The translations under genes were made by a program, and so were the position numbers. DNA of 64,000 bases from Mytilisepta virgata (taxonomy: Eukaryota > Mollusca > Bivalvia > Mytilida > Mytilidae). The notes beneath the pieces are model-generated. The model saw only the letters and a list, made by a program, of their open reading frames with translations. It made no database searches and had not been told where the DNA came from. Numbering within the stretch: the stretch's first letter is position 1; the number at the start of each line of letters is the position of its first letter. Below, one piece after another: positions 48,501 through 57,500 of the stretch. The stretch is taken from the NCBI GenBank assembly GCA_028015205.1, contig CM051518.1, positions 53,740,372 through 53,804,371 of the forward strand, read 5' to 3'.

Positions 48501-51500
48501 TTGTCCAAAAATATTTTCATGGTAACACAAAATTTGTCTACTAATTGTGGCAAAACTAAATGGTAAGAATTTGATACCATTTCATACCAAACATGAACAT
48601 AGATTTACTTCTAAATTTGTCCAAAATATTACCATGGTAACACAGAAATGGCCAACAAATTGAGACAAGGCACTGTCATATCACCATCTGATAAATGATA
48701 CTTAAATATTTTACTTAATGTCAACACAATACATGTGTTACAATGCGGCAATATTCATTAAATGGTAATAGAATAGAGAATGAAAACAGGGAATGTGTCA
48801 GAGAGACAACAAGCCGACCAAAGAGTAGAAAACAGCTCAAGGCTACCAATGGGTCTTCACTGCAGCGAAAAAATCCAGCACCCGAAGGCAGCCTTCAGCT
48901 GGCCCCTAAACAATAATGCATACTAGTTCAACAAAATGGAAGGCACTCTAAACTCCGAAACATAAAAATGAACCAATATTTAAAAAACACACAAGACTAA
49001 CAAAGGTTAGAGGTTCCTGACTTGGGACAGCCGCAAAAATGCAGCAGGGTTAAACATGTTTTGTGAGATCTTAACCCTTCCCCTATACCTCTAGCCAATG
49101 TGGAATAAACAAACACACAGCGATACACACAGTAAAACTCAGTTCAGAAGATGTCCAATTCCGATGTGAAAAAAGGTAACACAGAATATATATCACAAAC
49201 TGTGGCAAAAACTGTCGTATCACCATGTAATGAATGGTAAGGTTATAATACCATTTCAACTCTACATGCACCCTTATAACGTGGTTAGATTTACTAAATT
49301 GTATGGCTTCTAACAGTTATCAGAAAAAAATGCAACCATTCTTATACCAGTTAAGCTACAAAGAGTGGCTGATTTAGCCTGGAACAATCAAAATATAATA
49401 CCTTGGTGGTGAAGATTGTCCCAAGGTAACCAGAAAAGTCTAGATCAAGTTGAATGTCTTTAGCAAATTTTTATTATATTTTTAGTCAAATTCAAAATTA
49501 ATTGAAAATCTGATTGACAGGTTTGCCGTTTCATTTCATTTACATCATATCTAAAGTTTTTCAGTATGATGTGAATTTTTGTTTGTATATTGTAATCACC
49601 TTATTCTGTAAAATAATAAAAAATGAAATGACTGATTTGGAAAGTTTCTTATCAGGTGACAAGGGAAAAAGCCGTAAGGATCATGACTGTATTTTCTAAT
49701 AAAAAACTTTAAGAACTGTTTATCAATCTAAGATATTTTGCTATGATTTAACTTGTTTGAACCATGTGTTTTTAACTGGATTTTCGAAAGGAAAAATCTG
49801 GCTAGTAGTTTGGCAACATACGATGGGCAGGCGGGCGAGCTCCAAAGATGACGAAGGAAAGTTGGTTTGCTGTCAGATTGAAAGCTCATTTCTTATTTCT
49901 CCTTTAGACTGGGATAAATAGAAATACATATTGTATGTCAAATTTAACCATGGACCTCACAGATTTCATTTATTCTATTAAAAAATAGATTAAATACAAG
50001 TATTACGGTTAAATTTTTTTTTTTTTCTAAAAACACTATATGCTAAATATGATAGTGTATATATTAACAAAGGACTACTAGCAGTTACTGACATGCCAGC
50101 TTCAGACCTAGTGTTGAATTAAGTTGTTAAGCTTTTGATGAATTTCATTTAGGGATTTATATAGTACCATAATTCAAACAAGTTGAATATTTATCCTGTC
50201 AATAAATAACAATCTAAATGTGCATGTTCTTTGAAAGTGTGAAGTATTACACAAAAATCACATCATCATTTCATCATTTCATCAAACATTGAAATTGTCA
50301 TACATTGTGCAGATTTAATTTTGCAACTTTTCCTCAAGATAAAGTAAGGAGGATTTTTGTAATTTTGGTTTTTAGTAGTTTGATAACATAAGTCAAGGGG
50401 GGCCTCGGTGGCCGAGTGATCTATGTAGTTCGTCATGACTACTAATGATCACTAGCCTGTCAACACTTGGGTTGTGAGTTCAAATCTCACCTGTGGCGGG
50501 GTGTGTTCGACTCCGATCTTAATTGACAAAGATTGCCGATTTTCCTACCGAAGGTCGGTGGTTCTCTCCAGGTACTCCGGCTTCCTCCACCAATAAAAAC
50601 TGGCCACCGCGAAATAGCCAAATGTGCTGAAAATGGCGTTAAACCCCAACTAAACAAACAAACATAAGTCGAGTTAAATTTTCTATCATTATTTTGGAAA
50701 GTTCATGTTTGTTATTGTGAAAGATGTTTATGGAAGCACACGGTGTAATGGATTGGGGGGGTTCATAGAGTTTATAAGTCTCATTCTTTTGTATTTGCCA
50801 GCTTTGGAAAAATAAATTTCTGATTATAATACTGTAGAAGGTATGTGGTGGATTAATTTTTGACAATTCCTACATACACATGATAAAATGATTGAAAGAA
50901 AGATATTTGTCTAATTGTCAAGATGCTTGTTTTACAAAAATACAGGTAATATATAATTTTTGAAAAATTCATGTCATATATGAGTCTGTCATACTGCATA
51001 GTTCATATTGCACTCCTTGTGTGAAAACACTGACATAATTACTCAGTCGTGTTCTATAATATTTTATAATTTTATTCTGTTAAATATTTTGGAAGGTTGT
51101 ATTTTTTTAGTACTTTTAGACTTATACATGTAAAAATGTTGTAGATAGAAAACATTTTTAAGTTGTACCAGTAGTATAAGATAATATATATGTTCCTCCT
51201 CTTATTGTTGTATGCCTCTTCTTAAATTGGTATTCATGTATCAGTTTCAACTTAAGGTTTTGACACATAAGATATTATTTAATGGATATTAAACACAGTA
51301 GAGCTTTGCTAATAGCTAGGTGCCATTGCCAGGATTTTTTTTCATGTGATCCTCCATTTACCACAAATTTTCACATTTAATGGAAGGTTTTTTTTTGTTG
51401 AGTTCTGAAGTATGATAGAGTATTTATTGTGATAAAAAAGATTCAGTTAGAGATTCCATTTTCAATCAGATAATGAATATAAATCTCATACATTTATGAG

Positions 51501-54500
51501 CTTTTTGTTGTAGGTGACACCAACTTATATTTATAATTTACCCTGAAAAGAAGTTTAAAAATGTGTTGTCCAGTTCAAATTTTATACAATAATTATGAAA
51601 TTAAAAATTTATGAAAATAAATTGCTATGATCATATGTTTAAATTTGATGTCAGGTTTAGGTTTATTGACAAACTATTTTAGTTTGTTGTTACACAAACT
51701 TAACAGTTATACGTGCAATCAAACAACTGGAGAACCTTGGGATAGCCCAATTTGTAATGATGTTTATCAAATATATTTCTGTAGAGACTGCAGCATATCG
51801 TAATTTGTTGTCTGGCACCATGAGTGGACAAAAACCCCCGCCACGTCACCATGACGACGAGGATGATACAGACGATGATGTAGAGAAACAGTTTGCCTCC
51901 ACATTGTCACCAAGGACACCAAGAGACGTATCCAGGTATTGTAAATCATATTGTGGATTATTATATTATAATCACAATATGATGTTTGAGTCTTAGATTG
52001 AACACATATTTACAATAAAGGATTTTAAAAAGTGTAAGGAATTTTTATAACAAAATTAGGGCAATTAGCAGAATTTGTATTTTTTTTTTAAATACATTTC
52101 ATTATATATTTAAGATTAGGTTTGAGATTGTTTTTTATTTGGAAAATGCAAAATTTCTAATAATATACATTATAGTTGTATTGAATTATGATTTTGTTAA
52201 TGTTACTTTGATATTATATTTAGATGTATTAACAATTATAATTCTTATTAATTACTGCAAATTTTATTACAAGACATAAGTCCAGAAAATTGTTTTGTTA
52301 TACAATGTAATAAATACTAATTGATTTATTTACTTCCTGCTTAACATTATCTTTTTGCTTTAGATATGTGCTAGCACTATTATATTATATCTGCCCTTTC
52401 ACCTAGCTATTAATCATAGATTACTTAAAATAATAAAATAAAAGTATGTATAACTGCACAAAAAAATCCATTTTTTTTGGGCTTCTCTGGGTAATAATTT
52501 CATTTAACCACTGAACTATAGCTATCCATATAGGAAAATATAAATATGGGAAAAAACTTCCGTAGCTCAAACATAATGTGCCTCCCTAGTATTATTTTAG
52601 CCATCATTTGCATCAATTTTAGAGAAAATGCTATATCTTGAAAACCTGTTTCATTAACACTATAGTATATATTTACAAAGTTAATTTACTGAGCTTTCCA
52701 AGAATTTTTTAATAGTTTTTGTGTCGCCTGCGGAACGCATGGTTGACACATAGGGATAAATATCTGTTGTCTTGCGTCTTGCGTCGTCACACTTTTCTTC
52801 TATCCTCAACTACTTGTAAACCGCTCAAAGGAATTTGATGAAACTTTCTCTGTGCATTAACCTTAATGTACAGGTGTGCATTTATATTTCATTTTTAGAA
52901 AATTTAAAAATTTTTTTGGTAAAAATTGACATTTTTGAAAAAAAGGGGAGGGGTCAAAACTTCTTTCCTCAACTACTCCATAACCACTCAAAGCAATTTG
53001 ATGAAACTTTCTCTGTGCATTAACCTTAATGCAAAAGTGTGCATATATATTTCATTTTTAGAAAATTTTGATATCTTTTGTAAAAATTGACGTCCGCAGG
53101 CGACACATGTCTTCCTTGGAAGACTCACACATTTTTAATATATATCTGACTTTTAAATTAGCTTGTCTTTTTAGTCCCTTATTTACAGTACTATTTGCTA
53201 TGCTTTTAATATGAATAACATTTTGTGGCATTTTTTACAAGCTTATTGCATCATTACAAATTTAATCAAGCTTTTCTTTAGGCAAAATATTCTCATTCAA
53301 TTAAGTTTTATTTACTGTGTGAACAAAATTTATATGCCACAGAAATGTTTAGTGTACTTATTGGAACCTACATGTATACTGGTAATCCCATATGGGATAA
53401 GGGGTTGTTCTAACATGTTATATCTTTTACGGATCATTTGCTCAGATTCAAGGATTCTGTTGAACATTTAATAGTATATATTACATAAATTTTGTAAACA
53501 TGGGAGGTTTTGGGGAATTGAATGTGATGTTAGATTTCTTAGTACCATAGTACATGTAGTAGTTCCCTATAGTACACTTTGTATCTGACTTCCTCTTTTT
53601 ATTTTCTCACTATGGCTTTACAGTACTGTCCCACATCAGCCTCCTATTACTCCTGCTATCACTCCACAATCTAGGCCACAGATGGAGCCACTATCAGAGA
53701 CAAGTTCGGCAACTACTCCAGTATATGTGCCAACTGGAATGGAGAAAAGGTAACGATATCAGGTGTGAAGTTGACCAAGCATATGTGTTTGCTGACAGTG
53801 TTGGATAGTTAAGGGATTCTTTATTGTTCGACTGTTCCTGTGTGGCATTTTCCTGTAATATGTCTGTAAACATTGTAATGGAAGAAATCTCTTGAATGAA
53901 TGTACAAAATTTTTGAAAAAAGTGGAGGGTATTACTGTCTCTTTTCGTTGTGAATTCTGCCACAGAGGTTGTTAAGTTGAAAATGCCGAGGTGTTTACTA
54001 TTAGGGAATTTCCGTAATTGTCCCAGATTTTAGATTCAAAATACGGATTTACCTCCGGAAATTACGCTTTCTGGTTTTGTACCAAAATCTATTTTGTTTT
54101 ATTCCTGGTCGTGTGAATTTTTTGTAATTGCTCTGGATTTTCCAGTTATGAAAAGTGTTTTAACGACATTGATGATCAATAGTCGGATTGTTTCTAGACT
54201 TAACACAATATAAGATGCTTTGATGGCGGGTCATCGTGTGCTATACATTCAAGATATCACCAGTGTATCCAGTTTCGATAAATACGCCCTCTATTTTGAC
54301 CACCCAAAGTAGTGCTCGGATAAAACTGTAGAACGTCTTTTGATTGGACATTAATGATACGCATAAAATTATGAATTAATCAATATATACGTGATATTTT
54401 TTAAATGGATTTCCTGCAACGAGTATTTTTATAGCAGTCAATAAATCATGAAAAAATTTCGGATTTTGGACGAAAAAAACATATTTTTTTCAGCCTCATT

Positions 54501-57500
54501 TTTCACAAACAATATCAATGGGAATGTATTATTTAGTATATTGCAAATTTACGTGCTTATACTAATCTAAAAAATCATATTTGCGTAAAGGTCCAGTTCG
54601 TATCAGAAAATATAAATAAATTGAGAAAAGGGGGGTCACCCCCTATGGAAATAGCATTGCATGGTAATTACACTGTTGCAACCTTGAAAAAGTTTCTCTG
54701 TGGTAGTTTTCATGCTGAAATTTGAGATTACGGACAAAGTGCCCAAATTAATGACAAAAATCTTTAATATTACTGAAATCACCAGAAAAGGGTAAATACC
54801 TCTGAAGCTGTGCCATAGCAAAGATTTGTAATTTGAATGTGTTGATTGGCATTTTCTATCAATATCCCAACTTCCTGCCACCATAAATATAGCACCAAGA
54901 TAAAGTACAAAGACTAGTAACAGTAGCATAGAACTCATTTCAAGCAATAATTTTTTGGGTAGTTAAGTAAGAAGATTTAAAATGTTGTTGGGATTTGTGA
55001 TTTCTTCCATTATAATTTACTATTACTAATATATGTACCTATATGTTGATATAAATTCTCAGTGGAATGTATAAACTATTGGGAAATGGAGACCAAGGAG
55101 AGCATAGAAGTTCAACATGTTTTTTTTTTCAGGGATATAATTTTTAATTAAAAAAAAAAATTCTTTATTATATCTCTACAGGTTGCACATCCTTGTCACA
55201 TGTAAATGCACAATATAAACAAATTTTAGAGACACAGTTTTATGATTTTGTCACTATGTATTGTGTGTTTCACAGATATCCTGCATATTATTATAGACAT
55301 GCATGTTTATGATAAAAAAGAAAACCCACATCCTTTATAAATGATTAGAATATTTTATTTAGTTTAGATCTAATTAATAATATCTATCAATTAGATATCA
55401 TGTTATGATCAATGATAGGGTAATAGGTTAGTTTATCAAATGGATAGTATGGAGTGGGTAATATAACAATATATCTCATTCATGTCTTGTTGAATACCAT
55501 AGATGTACAAACTCACAAAATATTTAGGATCTGTGGTTAGTCTGGTTTAATTTTAGATACTGTTGTTTTCATTTACCATACAGTGCATGTCTTGTGGCAG
55601 GGGCAGTTGCCTGTTGTTGAAGGCAACAAGACAGTCTCTAGGTTAAATAATATTTTGACTTGTTCAGTCTTGATTGACACTTACCCCATTTCCTTACTCA
55701 CAAAACATATAAAACAATTGAAAAAAATGCTCTTTAACAATTCAAAATAAAATGACTGTTTGGTTACAATGATTTAGAAGAAATGCTAGCCACTTTCTTT
55801 ATGACATTAATGATATATTTCAGTGGTAAATCTGACACTGGTAAATCTCCAACAATGCAGCCTTTTAAAAGACCTGCAGCAGCAGGTAATATATGAATTC
55901 ATTGTTTTTCTGTATTCCTTGTATAATAAACATACAGCCTTTAGTTGAGAGTGTTATGGTAGATTACCACACAAAGAAAAAATATCACCTGAGACGGAGC
56001 CGGAGGGTGATATTTTTTCTGAGTGTGATATTTTTTCTAAGTGTGGTAATCTAAAATTACACCCTCAACTAAAGGCAGTATGTTTTTTATTATACTGAAT
56101 GCCTTGATCTCATCTAGATTAGTTGATGTGGAATAAACAATACTGTATCTCAATGAATTAACTGTATTTTAAGTCAACAATATAATATCAATAAAAACAC
56201 CTGCAGACAATAGTGGTACTGCAGAACCAACATCTGGTAGAGTTGTGGCAACTGTAATGACCTATTATAGAATTATAAAAATAGATGAAAAAAAAAATAA
56301 TCATACAGACAAATGAACCAAATGACACTACCCTAGCAACATGTGATAATTTTGCATATCAACCAAAATATCACATTCCGAGACCGAACATTACCGAAGT
56401 CGGAAAATATCACCCTTTCCAGCCGAGTTTTACCGATTAGTATTTCACTTCCGCCCAAGCTGACAAACATCAGATGACAAGTTGGTTGAATTGATTTTCA
56501 AGATTTATAACACCTGTTTCCATTATTCTGCTGGTATGGCATTTGCAGAAGTGTCTGAAGAGACAATACAAGAAGTGAAATACTAATCGGTAAAACTCAG
56601 CTGGAAAGGGTGATATTTTTCGAGTTCGGTAATGTTCGATCGCATAATGTGATATTTTCGTTGCTAGGGGTAGGCAGAATAAAACAAAAACACTGCAAAA
56701 TACCACATTCTGAAGTACCAATGAAATCAGAAATTTGCATAAAGTATAATAAAACAAAATAACACTTTAAATTCTAAATGTAATAAAATATTATTCTGAA
56801 TCTTCTGACAACAGTTAGTTTTATGAAATTAATTAATATATATGGTGTTTATCTTACAATATAAAATTACTGGCAAATATAAAAATGACAGTTTTAAGTA
56901 TAGCTATTTCTAGGAACCAGGCATGTTTTAATGTATTATTGATTCATGCTGAAATAAGTCCCACATGTATAACTTCATTTTTGGAATTTGCAATAGAAAG
57001 TCTTTTTAAACATTTCTTGGTCATGGACAGTATTTGATTTCAGTGAGTACAAATTGTCTCCCTTAGAGGAACTTTTTATCTCATATGACCTAGAAATTTT
57101 CAAAAACAGATGCTGTTTTTGTAATTTATGACTAAATACAATTCTTATATGCAATAAAATACATTGTGCATCATGAATCACAACGTGCATAATCCTTAAA
57201 AATACTATACTTAATTATTGTAATATCTATCCTGTTATTATGTATTAGTAAAGTCATTAAGGTGGTACCTAACAGTACAGGGAGATAACTCTGTGAAATC
57301 AGCCAAACGTTTTAATAACGTTGTGTTGTTAAGGGAATATTGAGCTTTTCAATGATCAATATTAGTGTTTGTCAAAATGCTATACAATCAGTGTAATTTT
57401 TCTGATGAATTGGTTGGTTCAAATGTTTTGAAATTTTAAAATTTTTGTCATTGGGTCAAAGTAAATACTTTGTCAAAATTTTATGAAAATTAAACGAGCC

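Noticed and set aside
50399..50490. Possible tRNA gene (box A- and box B-like motifs)
   Set aside because: The cloverleaf is not intact, the segment is the head of a repeated SINE, and it is flanked by a target duplication.
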